64,000 nucleotides of DNA from JARRNE01 sp963824085 (GTDB taxonomy: Bacteria > Pseudomonadota > Gammaproteobacteria > Chromatiales > Chromatiaceae), in assembly GCA_963824085.1 (NCBI GenBank), contig CAWGNT010000012.1, positions 1-64,000 on the forward strand, read 5' to 3'. This document shows, piece by piece, positions 7,540 through 16,344 of this stretch; position 1 is the stretch's first letter, and every line of letters begins with the position of its first letter. Both the position numbers and the translations under genes were made by a program. The notes under the pieces were generated by a model. That model searched no databases, was not told where the DNA came from, and worked only from the letters and a program-made list of their open reading frames with translations.

Positions 7540-8867
7540 GATCCCTGCGGGTCCGCGTCGCGCTCTCGGCCGGGCTGGTCCTCTTCCTTTTCGTCCTGTT
7601 GACGAGCGCGGCGCTGGAGCGTGCCTTCCGGGAAAGCGCCCGTGCCGCGCGGGAGGAGCGCCTGTTGGGTCAGCTCTACCTGCTCATGGCGGCCGCCGAT
7701 CAGCAAGATGACAGTCTTCGCCTGCCGCCGACCCTCACCGAGGCGCGCTTCAGCGTCCCCGGCTCCGGGCTTTACGGACAGGTCGCCGACTCGGCGGGGC
7801 GTGCCATCTGGCGCTCTTCCTCCGCCCTGGGTATGAGTCTTCCGTTCGACACTAAGCTCGCCATGGGCGAACGGCGGTTCGCCCTTCGTGAAGGCCCAGG
7901 AGGGGCGGAGTATTTCGTCGAGAGCTTCGGGGTGGGCTGGGCAACAGACCAGACCCCCAGGCTCTATACCTTCAGTGTCGCCGAGGATCTGACGGAATTT
8001 GACGAGCAAGTCGGCCAGTTCCGCGCGAGTCTCGCGGGCTGGTTGAGTGCCATGGCGGTTCTCTTGCTAGCGGCCCTCTGGTTTGCCCTCCGTTGGGGCC
8101 TCGCGCCTCTGAGGAGAGTCGCCGGAGAGGTCGCCGCAGTCGAAGACGGACGGCACGAGCGTATCACCGGCGCCTATCCAACGGAGCTTAGGACCCTGAC
8201 GGAAAATCTGAACGCTCTGCTTGCCCATGAGCGAGCCCAGCAGGAGCGCCTCGAGAATGCCCTCGGCGATTTAAGCCACAGCCTCAAGACTCCTTTGGCG
8301 GTAATCCGCAGCTCACTGCCGAACGCGGGCATCGAGACGGAGGAGGCCGAGGCGATCGAGGAGCAGCTCGCGCGTATGGAGGGGGTCATCGAATATCAGC
8401 TACGCCGCGCTCGGGTCACCGGATTGGCCCGGCTCGGGACCTCCGTGCCGTTGCGGGCGACGGCAGAGCGAATCCTGGCTTCTCTTCGCAAGGTGTACTC
8501 TGAGAAGCAGGTCGACGTCTTGGTAGACGCGAGGAATTCCGCGACCTTCCAAGGACTGGAGGGCGACCTCATGGAGATGCTGGGCAATATCCTGGACAAT
8601 GCCTTCAAGTGGTGCCGCTCGCGGGTGCGGGTTTCCATCGGCCGGGAAGGTGCCGGGCACCGGATCGAGGTCGAGGACGACGGGCCCGGGATCGATCATG
8701 CACACGCTGAGCGCCTCATGGAACGCGGCAGCCGTGCGGACGAGCGCATGCCGGGACACGGTATCGGGCTTGCGGTGGTACGCGACATCTGCCAGGCCTA
8801 CGGGGGAGACCTCGCGCTGGATCGCAGCACCCTCGGGGGGGCTCGCGTCACCCTGCGCTTACCCTAG
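7536..8867 (+). CDS. PhoQ-like sensor histidine kinase
   Basis: The 443-residue kinase has a transmembrane helix at about 9-25, a periplasmic domain of about 130 residues, a second helix at about 166-188, a HAMP-like linker, an H-box (DLSHSLKTPLAV, phospho-His at about residue 250) and a HATPase domain with N-box (LGNILDNAFKW) and G-box (DDGPGIDHA, GHGIGLAVVRDI). The LSHSLKTPL form of the H-box is typical of the PhoQ branch. It is coupled to the regulator gene before it. The periplasmic domain lacks an obvious acidic patch like that of enteric PhoQ, so the ligand is left open. Confidence 0.9.
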   Translation: MRSLRVRVALSAGLVLFLFVLLTSAALERAFRESARAAREERLLGQLYLLMAAADQQDDSLRLPPTLTEARFSVPGSGLYGQVADSAGRAIWRSSSALGMSLPFDTKLAMGERRFALREGPGGAEYFVESFGVGWATDQTPRLYTFSVAEDLTEFDEQVGQFRASLAGWLSAMAVLLLAALWFALRWGLAPLRRVAGEVAAVEDGRHERITGAYPTELRTLTENLNALLAHERAQQERLENALGDLSHSLKTPLAVIRSSLPNAGIETEEAEAIEEQLARMEGVIEYQLRRARVTGLARLGTSVPLRATAERILASLRKVYSEKQVDVLVDARNSATFQGLEGDLMEMLGNILDNAFKWCRSRVRVSIGREGAGHRIEVEDDGPGIDHAHAERLMERGSRADERMPGHGIGLAVVRDICQAYGGDLALDRSTLGGARVTLRLP

Positions 8868-8906
8868 TCCCCGGGCCGCCCGTGGGCACCGCGTGCGCGT
8901 ATTGCC

Positions 8907-9632
8907 GTGCAGCCTAACGTGGGCTACAACGGCCGCTCTCTTCTCGATGCCGTCCGACTGAGCGAGGCTTGCGCTGACGCCATGTGGAGCTGGTCTCTAA
9001 ACTGGGGCGAGGTGACGCCACACATCCTGGTAGGGTCCTGCCCGATGACGGCTGACGACCTCGGGCGCATTGCCTCGGAGACCCAGGCATCCGCCGTGCT
9101 TTCCGTTCAGCACGACGACTGTCTCAGCTACTGGAACATAGATTACGCCCGCATGCGCGAGCGCGGGCGGCAACTCGGGCTTGTAATGACGCGCTGCCCG
9201 ATGCGGGACTTCGACCTCGCGGACCAGCGCCGACACCTGCCCCACGCGGTCGCGACCTTGGCCGATCTGCAGGCGGCCGGTCATCGCACCTATGTGCATT
9301 GCACCGCCGGCCTGGGGCGGTCGCCCTTGACGGTGCTCGGATATCTCACACTGGTGAAAGGCGACTCCCCCGACCGCGCTGTCGAAATGATCCACGCTGC
9401 GCGACCGGGTGCGGTACCGGCCTGGGAGGCCTACCACGGCTGCCGCGATGACCTCCTCGCCACGCAACGGCACCGGGTGGAGAAACGTGCATACGAGATC
9501 TTCCAAGGCGGCAGTCGTGGTAGCTCGCAGGCAGACTGGCTGCAGGCGGAATCGGACGTGCTGCGGGCGCTGATCTTGTCCATGGCCGACAGCCCTGCCG
9601 CGTGCCGGGACAGGTCCGACGCCACGAGCTAG
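8907..9632 (+). CDS. dual-specificity phosphatase with DUF2934-like tail
   Basis: The phosphatase signature HCTAGLGRSP lies at residues 131-140, with catalytic Cys132 and Arg138, and the likely general acid Asp101 in MRDFDLAD. The region from MWSWSLNWGEV onward resembles the DSP-like enzymes of plants that act on phosphoglucans (SEX4/LSF2), which suggests a glycogen-related substrate, though protein substrates are possible. The C-terminus (from about residue 190, with VEKRAYEIF and ADWLQAE) resembles DUF2934, usually a small stand-alone bacterial domain. Start is uncertain: GTG 8907, or ATG 8982 at the point where similarity begins. It follows the kinase gene by 39 bp but may be a separate unit. 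Confidence 0.8.
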   Translation: MQPNVGYNGRSLLDAVRLSEACADAMWSWSLNWGEVTPHILVGSCPMTADDLGRIASETQASAVLSVQHDDCLSYWNIDYARMRERGRQLGLVMTRCPMRDFDLADQRRHLPHAVATLADLQAAGHRTYVHCTAGLGRSPLTVLGYLTLVKGDSPDRAVEMIHAARPGAVPAWEAYHGCRDDLLATQRHRVEKRAYEIFQGGSRGSSQADWLQAESDVLRALILSMADSPAACRDRSDATS

Positions 9633-9703
9633 TGGACCGGCCCCGAAGTGCCGGCAACAACGCCGTACCGACTCGGCTCCAACTTTCGGCGCTACCCTGA
9701 GGC

Positions 9704-9802
9704 GTTGGGTTGGGGGCGACGGGGTGTCGGGCGGGAGGGAGGCTGCCGTCAACCTACATGGAGGTATTCACGGCGTCCCCCGACGCCCGTAGCCCAACCC
9801 CG
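9704..9802. repeat. palindromic intergenic element
   Basis: Arms GTTGGGTTGGGGGCG at the left and CGCCCGTAGCCCAAC at the right pair imperfectly around the family core (GGAGGCTGCCGTCAACC, then GGTATTCACGGCGTC). It sits between two convergent genes, where it could act as a bidirectional transcription stop. Confidence 0.7.
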
Positions 9803-9912
9803 GAACACCGACAACCGAGAGTAGATCTGTGGTTGCCTGGATTTCGGCGCGCCTGCACCAGCGGCTCGAGCCTTCGGGCGCGGTGTTGCTCGAAGCATCG
9901 CACGGCGCAGTC

Positions 9913-10341
9913 CTAGGCGATCTCTACCAGCTCGAGGGCGAAGGTGAGATCCCTGCCAGCGAGCGGATGGTTGCCGTCGATCTTGACGCTCGCGTCGTCG
10001 AAGGACACGACGGTAAACGACAGGCTCTGCCCTTCCGGGCCGCGCGCGTGCAGAATCGTGCCCTCTTCGAGCTCGATGTCATCAGGAATGGCTGTTCGCG
10101 GAACGTCCTGTGTCAGCTGCTCGTGGCGGTCACCGTAGGCCTCTTCGGCCGCGATCGTCATCGTCTTGCTGTCGCCCGGGCTCATCCCGACGACCGCGTT
10201 TTCGAAGCCTGGGATCAGCGAGCCTGCACCTAGGGTGAATTCCAGCGGATCGCGACCGCGGGAGGTATCGAACTCGGTGCCGTCGGCGAGTGTGCCGGTG
10301 TAGTGGACCTTGACGGTGTCTCCTGTTTTGGCTTGGGACAT
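9913..10341 (-). CDS. FKBP-type peptidyl-prolyl isomerase, SlyD-like
   Basis: The 142-residue protein begins MSQAKTGDTVKVHYTGTLAD and has the split FKBP fold of SlyD/SlpA enzymes: an FKBP part, an inserted flap (about residues 65-120) and a C-terminal return strand ending FALELVEIA. It should speed proline isomerisation and act as a chaperone in the cytoplasm, since no signal peptide is seen. The His- and Cys-rich metal tail of E. coli SlyD is absent. ATG 10341 follows a GGAGCTCC ribosome-site region; the frame is open further upstream but without similarity. The 195-bp gap upstream holds nothing I can name. Confidence 0.9.
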   Translation of the reverse strand: MSQAKTGDTVKVHYTGTLADGTEFDTSRGRDPLEFTLGAGSLIPGFENAVVGMSPGDSKTMTIAAEEAYGDRHEQLTQDVPRTAIPDDIELEEGTILHARGPEGQSLSFTVVSFDDASVKIDGNHPLAGRDLTFALELVEIA

Positions 10342-10536
10342 GGGAGCTCCTTGCGGAATGGTTGGGCCTGCCGACCGCGTTGAGCAGGACGCGACCAGAC
10401 GCTGAGGCCGAAGCGCGGGGAATTCCAGGCGGGGGCAGGCAGAAGATGTGGATGCCGTTCTCACTCTAGACGACCAGCCGCCGGAGTGCAAACCAGAGCG
10501 GGAAGCCAAAGCCCTTTGGCCGATACGGAAGGCCCG

Positions 10537-11376
10537 TCAGCGGCGCGCGAGAACCCGGTCCATCGCGGCCCGCACCCGATTGGCCGGTGTCGCGAAGCCG
10601 ATTCCGACATTGCCCCCTGAGGGGCCCAGCAAGGCGACGTTGATGCCCACGACCTCGCCGGCCAGGTTCACCAAGGGTCCGCCGGAGTTGCCGGGATTGA
10701 TGGAAGCATCGGTCTGGATGAGGTCCTGGAGTCCGTCGCCGCCGACTCCCGTTCGACCCAAGGCGCTGACGATTCCGGACGTGACAGTCTGACCGATCCC
10801 GAACGGATTGCCGATGGCAAGGACGAAATCCCCGACCTCGAGGTCGTCGGAGTCACCGAAGCGTAGCGCCCTCAAGCCGGAGGGGACCGGCGCGATCTGG
10901 AGCACCGCGATGTCCGCTTTGCGGTCGCTTCCGAGCAGCCGGGCACGGTAGCTGCGGCGGTCCTTGAGCGTGACGGTGATGTTGTCCGCATCCTCGACCA
11001 CGTGCCGGTTGGTGACGACGTATCCCCGGTCCGCGTTGACGATAAAGCCAGAGCCCACACTTTGGCGCCGGCCTTCCCGGGGTGTCTCGGGAACCGGCAG
11101 CCCGAACTTCTTCAGGAAGCGCCGGAACTCCGGGTCGCGAAAGAACGGATGCTCGTCCAAGGGGACGGTCGAGGTCACCGCAATGTTGACGACCGCCGGC
11201 GTGATAGCGCGCAGCAGGGGAGCCAGCGAGGGATAGCCGCCTCGCCGATACGGAATCTCAGGCACCCCGGGCAGGCCGACCGAGCTCGTGCCCTGCCGCC
11301 CGGCGAGTGGGACACAGCCGCTCGCCAGGAGGGCAAGGAGCCCTATCAAGGACACAAGACGCCAGGTCGGCTGCAT
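10537..11376 (-). CDS. HtrA-like serine protease, lipoprotein without PDZ
   Basis: A signal peptide with lipobox (LALLASGC) predicts a lipid-anchored periplasmic protein of 279 residues. The trypsin-like fold has the catalytic triad His (TNRHVVED), Asp (KADIAVLQ) and Ser (NPGNSGGPL). DegP/DegQ/DegS relatives carry one or two PDZ domains after the protease; this chain stops about 40 residues after the serine with IGFATPANRVRAAMDRVLARR, so PDZ domains are missing. Without them, activation must work differently. ATG 11376 is chosen because it begins the signal peptide; upstream codons are open but unlike protein. It lies downstream of dacB on the same strand. Confidence 0.85.
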   Translation of the reverse strand: MQPTWRLVSLIGLLALLASGCVPLAGRQGTSSVGLPGVPEIPYRRGGYPSLAPLLRAITPAVVNIAVTSTVPLDEHPFFRDPEFRRFLKKFGLPVPETPREGRRQSVGSGFIVNADRGYVVTNRHVVEDADNITVTLKDRRSYRARLLGSDRKADIAVLQIAPVPSGLRALRFGDSDDLEVGDFVLAIGNPFGIGQTVTSGIVSALGRTGVGGDGLQDLIQTDASINPGNSGGPLVNLAGEVVGINVALLGPSGGNVGIGFATPANRVRAAMDRVLARR

Positions 11377-11486
11377 GTAGATCGATGCTCTATGGGGTTT
11401 CAGGAGAAACGTGTAGGCATGGCTGCAGGGTCGGCCGGGCCGAGCGTAGCGCCCGCCGCCCCGTCCGCGAAGGCGGACGCTCGTCG

Positions 11487-12728
11487 CTAACAGGTCCCCC
11501 GGGGACAAAGGCGGCCGATATCGGGTGCGCTTCCCAGATCGGCCGCCACACGGAGCCGGAAGTTGTAGTCCACCGGCTGGTTGATCATCAAGCTGAAAGG
11601 CTCCCAACGACCCTTTCGCCGCACGAATCCAGCGTAACAGCTCACGCCGCTGAGGGTGCCGGTCTTGGCCTGTACGCTCTCGCCGTGCTCAGGCAAGAGG
11701 TCGCGGTAAGGGACAAAGGCCTGGACCAAATCCAAAAGCTGACGGGCGCTCAAGCGGTTTCCGCGCGAGAGTCCGGCACCATCCTCGATCCGGAAGCCGC
11801 GCCACCCAAAGGTCTTGTCCGCCCAGGCGGTGACTGCCCGCTGGGCCTGCACGGAGCGAATCGCCCGGCCCGCACCCTCGTCACCAAGCAGGAGGAAGAG
11901 ATCATTTGCAATGAAGTTGTTGGAGTATTTCAGCATCGAGGCCACAACAGCCCGCAATGTGCGGCTGCTGCGGTGGCGATACACGAGGGTCGCACCGGCA
12001 GGAACGGTTCCGTTTCGCACGCCCCCGCCCACTGAAATGCCCGTAGCGCGGAGCTTTGCGGCCAACAACTCCCCGAAGTAGCGCAGGGCGAGTCCGCGCT
12101 CGCGGAGGTTGATCCGCTGCTCGCCCACAGGCAGCCGCGCGCCGAGCTGCCGCGCGAGGGGGGTTAGGGGCGTCTGAGCCTCGCCGCTGCGCACCGCCTT
12201 ACGGACCCGCACCAGGCTCACCGTGTTGAAGTTGGCCGCAAGCGCCGTTACCGGTGCGTCGTAGGGATTGTTGCTTTCCGAGCGGCCGGCGATCTCGACG
12301 CTCGGGGCGAAGTAGCTGTCGTCCGTTCCGACGCCCGCGAAGGCGCGGACGCCCTGTGCCTCGAGCGTCTTGACAATCCGGTCGAGCTCCTCGGAGACCA
12401 GGTAGGGATCGCCGTATCCCTTCACCCACAGCCAGCCATCGGAGCTTCTCAAGAAGTCTGTTTGGAACCGGTGATTCAGCCCCCAGCGGTCGATCGCTGC
12501 CAGCGCAGTGAGGAGCTTCATGGTCGAGGCTGGGATCATCGGTCGGTCCGGCTGATAGGCGAGGACCAACCTCCCCCTCTCCTCCACCAGCAAACTCGCG
12601 TTCGGCAGCCGGAGCACCCGAGAAACCGCATCGCCGCTGTCGCTCCGACTGGGCACGGAATGACCGAGCATCACAGCGACGGCGAGGACGGCGGTCGCCA
12701 GAGGGAGAAGCGGTGCTCGGGGTCTCAT
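11487..12728 (-). CDS. dacB: D-alanyl-D-alanine carboxypeptidase/endopeptidase, PBP4 type
   Basis: Class C-type low-molecular-weight PBPs trim or open peptidoglycan peptide bridges. This 413-residue exported protein has a signal peptide (LLPLATAVLAVAVML) and the three active-site motifs: ASTMK (SXXK), KYSNN (SXN) and AKTGT (KTG). The ATG at 12728 is preferred over a frame open to 12797. The gene follows bioD by 84 bp on the same strand and may be reached by read-through from the biotin operon, though a separate promoter is equally possible. It is shorter than E. coli DacB (477 residues), suggesting a smaller inserted domain between motifs 1 and 2. Confidence 0.9.
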   Translation of the reverse strand: MRPRAPLLPLATAVLAVAVMLGHSVPSRSDSGDAVSRVLRLPNASLLVEERGRLVLAYQPDRPMIPASTMKLLTALAAIDRWGLNHRFQTDFLRSSDGWLWVKGYGDPYLVSEELDRIVKTLEAQGVRAFAGVGTDDSYFAPSVEIAGRSESNNPYDAPVTALAANFNTVSLVRVRKAVRSGEAQTPLTPLARQLGARLPVGEQRINLRERGLALRYFGELLAAKLRATGISVGGGVRNGTVPAGATLVYRHRSSRTLRAVVASMLKYSNNFIANDLFLLLGDEGAGRAIRSVQAQRAVTAWADKTFGWRGFRIEDGAGLSRGNRLSARQLLDLVQAFVPYRDLLPEHGESVQAKTGTLSGVSCYAGFVRRKGRWEPFSLMINQPVDYNFRLRVAADLGSAPDIGRLCPRGTC

Positions 12729-12812
12729 GAGGGACGGCTCCCTGGATCGCGGCAACAGGACAGCGACCGCCGCGGCAGTCGCCAGGGAGCAAAGCATACC
12801 GCAGAAATGGTC

Positions 12813-13550
12813 TTATGCTTTGTGCGGCTTGCCTCGTCTCCGGGATCGGCGCTCGCTGTCGTCTGAAGTGCCGGAAGCAAGGAGAGGGTCCACGGACAGC
12901 TCGTGGGCTATTCGTCGCGAATCCGGTGATGCGAGCCAGGGAATCACGCCCAGGCAGGGGGCGTCGATCAAAGCGGCCAAGGTCGCCAGGTTCTCCTGCC
13001 TTGCTATCAAGTCCGGATCCAACTGGTTCGCCACCCAGCCGATCAGGCGGTTGCCAGTGGCGAGAATGCTCTCTGCCGTCAGCAGGGTGTGATTGATGCA
13101 GCCGAGTCTGAGGCCGCACACCAAGACCACAGGAAGACCCAGCGCCCGCGGCAGGTCGCTCACGAAGAGCGCGGGTCCGAGTGGAACCCTCCAGCCTCCG
13201 ACCCCCTCGATGACGAGGAAGTCGCACTGGGCCGCAAGCGCATGAGCCGCGTTGCGTATGACGGCTTGCTCGATCTCCGCTCCCGTTTGTCCCGCAGCGA
13301 TGTGGGGCGCAACAGGCGGCTCGAAAGCGTACGGATTGACGAGCTCGTAGGGCATTTCCGCGCTTCCCTGGGCGCGCAGACGACGCGCGTCCTCGCTGCT
13401 TGCACCCCGCGGCGTGTGGTCGCAGCCGGAGGCCACGGGCTTCATTCCCAGAACGCAGAGTCCGCGCGCCTGCAAGGCGATCATGAGCGCCAGGCAGATT
13501 TCGGTCTTGCCGCAATCGGTGTCCGTCCCGGTAACGAAGACGCCCTTCAA
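12813..13550 (-). CDS. bioD: dethiobiotin synthase
   Basis: BioD carboxylates 7,8-diaminopelargonic acid with ATP to form the ureido ring of dethiobiotin. The 245-residue protein has the P-loop (GTDTDCGKTE), the substrate lysine region (MKPVASGC) and the VIEGVGGW motif. Its ATG overlaps the stop of bioC (ATGA at 13547-13550). It is the last gene of the bioB-F-H-C-D run. The diaminopelargonate aminotransferase gene bioA is not in the window and must lie elsewhere. Confidence 0.95.
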   Translation of the reverse strand: MKGVFVTGTDTDCGKTEICLALMIALQARGLCVLGMKPVASGCDHTPRGASSEDARRLRAQGSAEMPYELVNPYAFEPPVAPHIAAGQTGAEIEQAVIRNAAHALAAQCDFLVIEGVGGWRVPLGPALFVSDLPRALGLPVVLVCGLRLGCINHTLLTAESILATGNRLIGWVANQLDPDLIARQENLATLAALIDAPCLGVIPWLASPDSRRIAHELSVDPLLASGTSDDSERRSRRRGKPHKA

Positions 13551-14413
13551 GCGTGCTCCCTGCGCCGAATCGCACTGACAGGAACGGCCACACCGCCGTC
13601 CACCGGGCGCGCCTGCGGCGCCCAGGCGTGCCCATACACCACCTCGTAACTTGCCGGCAACCTACCCTCTCGGCGATGGTCCTCGTAGGCTCGCTCGACG
13701 GAGGCGAGACGGCGGCGCCCGGTGAGTCCCCGCGGGCGCTCTGCCGCCGCATTGTGGGCACCGAGGACCTTGAGATCCTGCATGAGGTCGCCCACCGTGC
13801 CGTAGGTCACGGTGAGGCGCTCCGTCTCCATCACGGGATCGGCGAAGTGGGCGCGCATCAGGGTATCGCCGATATCGTGCATATCCATAAACGGGTTGAC
13901 ATGTGTGTGGCCGTCCGCGGCGGCCCAGGCCTCTCGCAGCTCCTTGAGGGTATCGGGGCCGAAGGTCGTGAACATCAGAAGGCCGCCGGGCCGGAGCACC
14001 CGCAGGAGCTCGCCGAAGGTGCCCGGCAGATCATTGCACCACTGCAGCGTGGCATTCGAGAAGACGAGATCGACCGTCGCGTCGGCGATGGGCAAGCTCT
14101 CCGCGTCGGCACAGATGCAGCGAGGACGATTAAACCAGGACCCGCGGCACCTCGCCCGCGTAAGCATGGCAAGCGCAAAGTCGAGGGCCAAGATGTGCGC
14201 CTTGCGAAAACGGCGCTGCAAGGCGTCGATGGCGTAACCCGTACCAGCTCCCAGATCCAGGATGATCCCCGGCTGCACGCGGACGCACTCGAGTCGCTCC
14301 AGCATGCGGTCCGCGATCTCCCGCTGCACGACTGCAGCCTGGTCATAGGCAGCCGCGGCACGCTCGAACGAGCGGCGCGCGGAACGCTTGTCCAGCGGGT
14401 CGCCGCTCAGCAT
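13547..14413 (-). CDS. bioC: malonyl-ACP O-methyltransferase
   Basis: BioC methylates malonyl-ACP so that fatty acid synthesis can build the pimelate chain. The 288-residue protein has the SAM-binding glycine motif (LDLGAGTGY), the acidic motif (ILALDFALAML) and the post-I motif FSNATLQWCND typical of BioC. ATG 14413 lies inside the 3' end of bioH, overlapping by 7 bp, which indicates translational coupling. A longer frame reading upstream to 14839 runs through bioH and is not real. Confidence 0.93.
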   Translation of the reverse strand: MLSGDPLDKRSARRSFERAAAAYDQAAVVQREIADRMLERLECVRVQPGIILDLGAGTGYAIDALQRRFRKAHILALDFALAMLTRARCRGSWFNRPRCICADAESLPIADATVDLVFSNATLQWCNDLPGTFGELLRVLRPGGLLMFTTFGPDTLKELREAWAAADGHTHVNPFMDMHDIGDTLMRAHFADPVMETERLTVTYGTVGDLMQDLKVLGAHNAAAERPRGLTGRRRLASVERAYEDHRREGRLPASYEVVYGHAWAPQARPVDGGVAVPVSAIRRREHA

Positions 14414-15183
14414 GCCACCCCCCCAAGGAACGCGGTGATCTCCGCTGCCGTCTCCGTCCGATGTGAGAGCATAGGAGCATGTCCGGCACCCGGGATCACG
14501 CGCAGCCGAGCCTCCGGGAGCAAGGCGGCGATGCCCTCCGCCACCGCCGCCGGCACCAGCGTATCGTGCTGGCCGAAAAGCCACAGGGTCGGACAACGGA
14601 TCTCGCAGAGGCGCGCGCGCAAATCCCCGCCCCGAAGGAGATCGAGTCCAAGCGCGAGAGCCATGGGGTCCGGTGGCGGACGCCGCGCGATCTCTTGGCG
14701 CAGGGTGCGCAAGGTCTCCCGTGCCGCCTCGCTGCCGCGCACCTGCAGGGAGAGGAAACGCTCCAGCGTCCCGGCCGGATCGGCGATCAGGCTGTCGTGG
14801 AATTGAAGGAGAGTCTCTGCCGGCATGGCGTGGGGCCAATCTGGAGCGCGGACGAACCGGGGGTTCGTGGTCATCAGGATCAGGCCGCAGACCCGCTCCG
14901 GGGCGTGCAAGGCAGCCTCGAGCGCGACCAGGCCGCCGAGGGACCAGCCGAGCCAGAGTGCCCGCTCGGGTGCAGCTAGAAGACAGGCGTCCGCCCAGTC
15001 ATCAAGACCCGTATGACTCGATGTAGCGGGGGCTTCTCCATGGCCAGGAAGCTCGATCGGGAGCGGCCGCCACCCCGCCCCGACCACTTGCGGTAGCCCC
15101 TGCCACACGGCCGCATTCATACCCCAGCCGTGGAGGGCGACCAGCGTCTGCCCAGTGCCACGCCGCTCAACCCGGAGAATCAC
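14407..15183 (-). CDS. bioH: pimeloyl-ACP methyl ester carboxylesterase
   Basis: BioH removes the methyl group that BioC added once the pimeloyl chain is complete. The 258-residue alpha/beta hydrolase shows the oxyanion HGWGMN motif, nucleophile elbow GWSLGG, acid GQHDTLVP and catalytic His in GAGHAP. Placement between bioF and bioC agrees with the BioC/BioH route, here within one operon, unlike E. coli where bioH is apart. It overlaps bioF by 4 bp and bioC by 7 bp. Confidence 0.94.
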   Translation of the reverse strand: MILRVERRGTGQTLVALHGWGMNAAVWQGLPQVVGAGWRPLPIELPGHGEAPATSSHTGLDDWADACLLAAPERALWLGWSLGGLVALEAALHAPERVCGLILMTTNPRFVRAPDWPHAMPAETLLQFHDSLIADPAGTLERFLSLQVRGSEAARETLRTLRQEIARRPPPDPMALALGLDLLRGGDLRARLCEIRCPTLWLFGQHDTLVPAAVAEGIAALLPEARLRVIPGAGHAPMLSHRTETAAEITAFLGGVAC

Positions 15184-16340
15184 GCGGCCTGCTCCTTGTC
15201 CGGCAACTCGGCGAGGGCATCCAGCAGCCGGTCCACGTCCGCTTCCTCATGGACGGCGGAGAAAGTCACCCGAAGACGCGCGGCGCCGTCGGGTACCGTG
15301 GGCGGACGGATCGCACCGACCAGGATACCGGCGGTCTCAAGATGTCGGCTCCACGCCAGGGCGCGCTCTGCGGTCCCGGCGATGACCGGCTGGATAGGTG
15401 TCTCGGATGCGGCGAGGGAGAGTCCCAGCCGACCTGCGCCGGTGCGAAACCGCGAGACCAGTGCGCGCAGTCGCTGCCGGCGCCAAGACTCGCACCGGGC
15501 GATCGCCAGGCTGGCCCGGGTCGCCTCGGCCACCGCCGGGGGCGGAGCCGTCGTGTAGATGTAGCTGCGCGCCCGCTGGATTAGAGTCTCGATCAGCTCA
15601 TCGGAGCCGGCAACGAATGCGCCGAAGGTCCCGAACGCCTTTCCCAAGGTTCCCACCAGGATCGGCACCTGGGCCGCCGTGAGGCCAAAGTGCTCCAGGC
15701 TGCCGCCGCCCTGGTCGCCGATTACGCCGAGGCCGTGCGCGTCGTCGACCATGAGCCAAGCGCCGTGCCGATCCGCAAGGCGGGCAAGGGCCGGCAGGGG
15801 GGCGAGATCACCGTCCATGCTGAACACCCCGTCCGTCGCGAGCAGTCGCGCCCCTTGCGCTGCCAGCTGGCGCTCGAGGGCATCGGTGTCGGAGTGCGGG
15901 TAACGCCGCAAATGCGCTCGGCTTAGCAGCGCGCCGTCCAGCAGGGAGGCGTGGTTGAGGCGGTCCTCGAACACGCGATCCGCTCGACGGGTCAGCGCCG
16001 AGATGACCCCCAGATTGGCCATGTATCCGGTGGAAAACAGGAGAGCGCGAGGCCGCCCGACGAGCTCCGCCAGATCCTCTTCGAGAGCATGGTGGGCTGC
16101 ACTGTGACCGGTGATCAGATGGGCCGCGCCGCTGCCGACGCCATAGGTGTCCGCGCCTCGCTTAAGGGCCGCCCTCACTGCGGGGTGATTCGCAAGGCCG
16201 AGATAATCGTTGCTGCAGAAGGCGAGCAGGCGCCGGCCGTCGATGACGGGGCGTGCTCCCTGAGGACCATCCAGCACCCGTCGCGCGCGATAGAGGTGCG
16301 CGTCGCGCAGGTGTCGGAGCTCGGCCGCGAGCGCGCTCAC
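15180..16340 (-). CDS. bioF: 8-amino-7-oxononanoate synthase
   Basis: BioF condenses pimeloyl-ACP with alanine, using PLP. The 386-residue protein has the family features FCSNDYLGLANHP, GSGAAHLITG, the PLP pocket DDAHGLGV and the Schiff-base lysine in VGTLGKAFG. GTG 16340, preceded by AAAGG, is chosen because it lies 4 bp after the bioB stop and gives the right N-terminus; upstream codons run inside bioB. Its stop overlaps the bioH start. Confidence 0.95.
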   Translation of the reverse strand: MSALAAELRHLRDAHLYRARRVLDGPQGARPVIDGRRLLAFCSNDYLGLANHPAVRAALKRGADTYGVGSGAAHLITGHSAAHHALEEDLAELVGRPRALLFSTGYMANLGVISALTRRADRVFEDRLNHASLLDGALLSRAHLRRYPHSDTDALERQLAAQGARLLATDGVFSMDGDLAPLPALARLADRHGAWLMVDDAHGLGVIGDQGGGSLEHFGLTAAQVPILVGTLGKAFGTFGAFVAGSDELIETLIQRARSYIYTTAPPPAVAEATRASLAIARCESWRRQRLRALVSRFRTGAGRLGLSLAASETPIQPVIAGTAERALAWSRHLETAGILVGAIRPPTVPDGAARLRVTFSAVHEEADVDRLLDALAELPDKEQAA

Positions 16341-16344
16341 CCCT

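Noticed and set aside
12199..13761. Minus-strand frame of 520 codons across bioD and dacB
   Set aside because: It overlaps well-identified bioD and dacB in another frame and has Arg/Pro-rich shadow composition.
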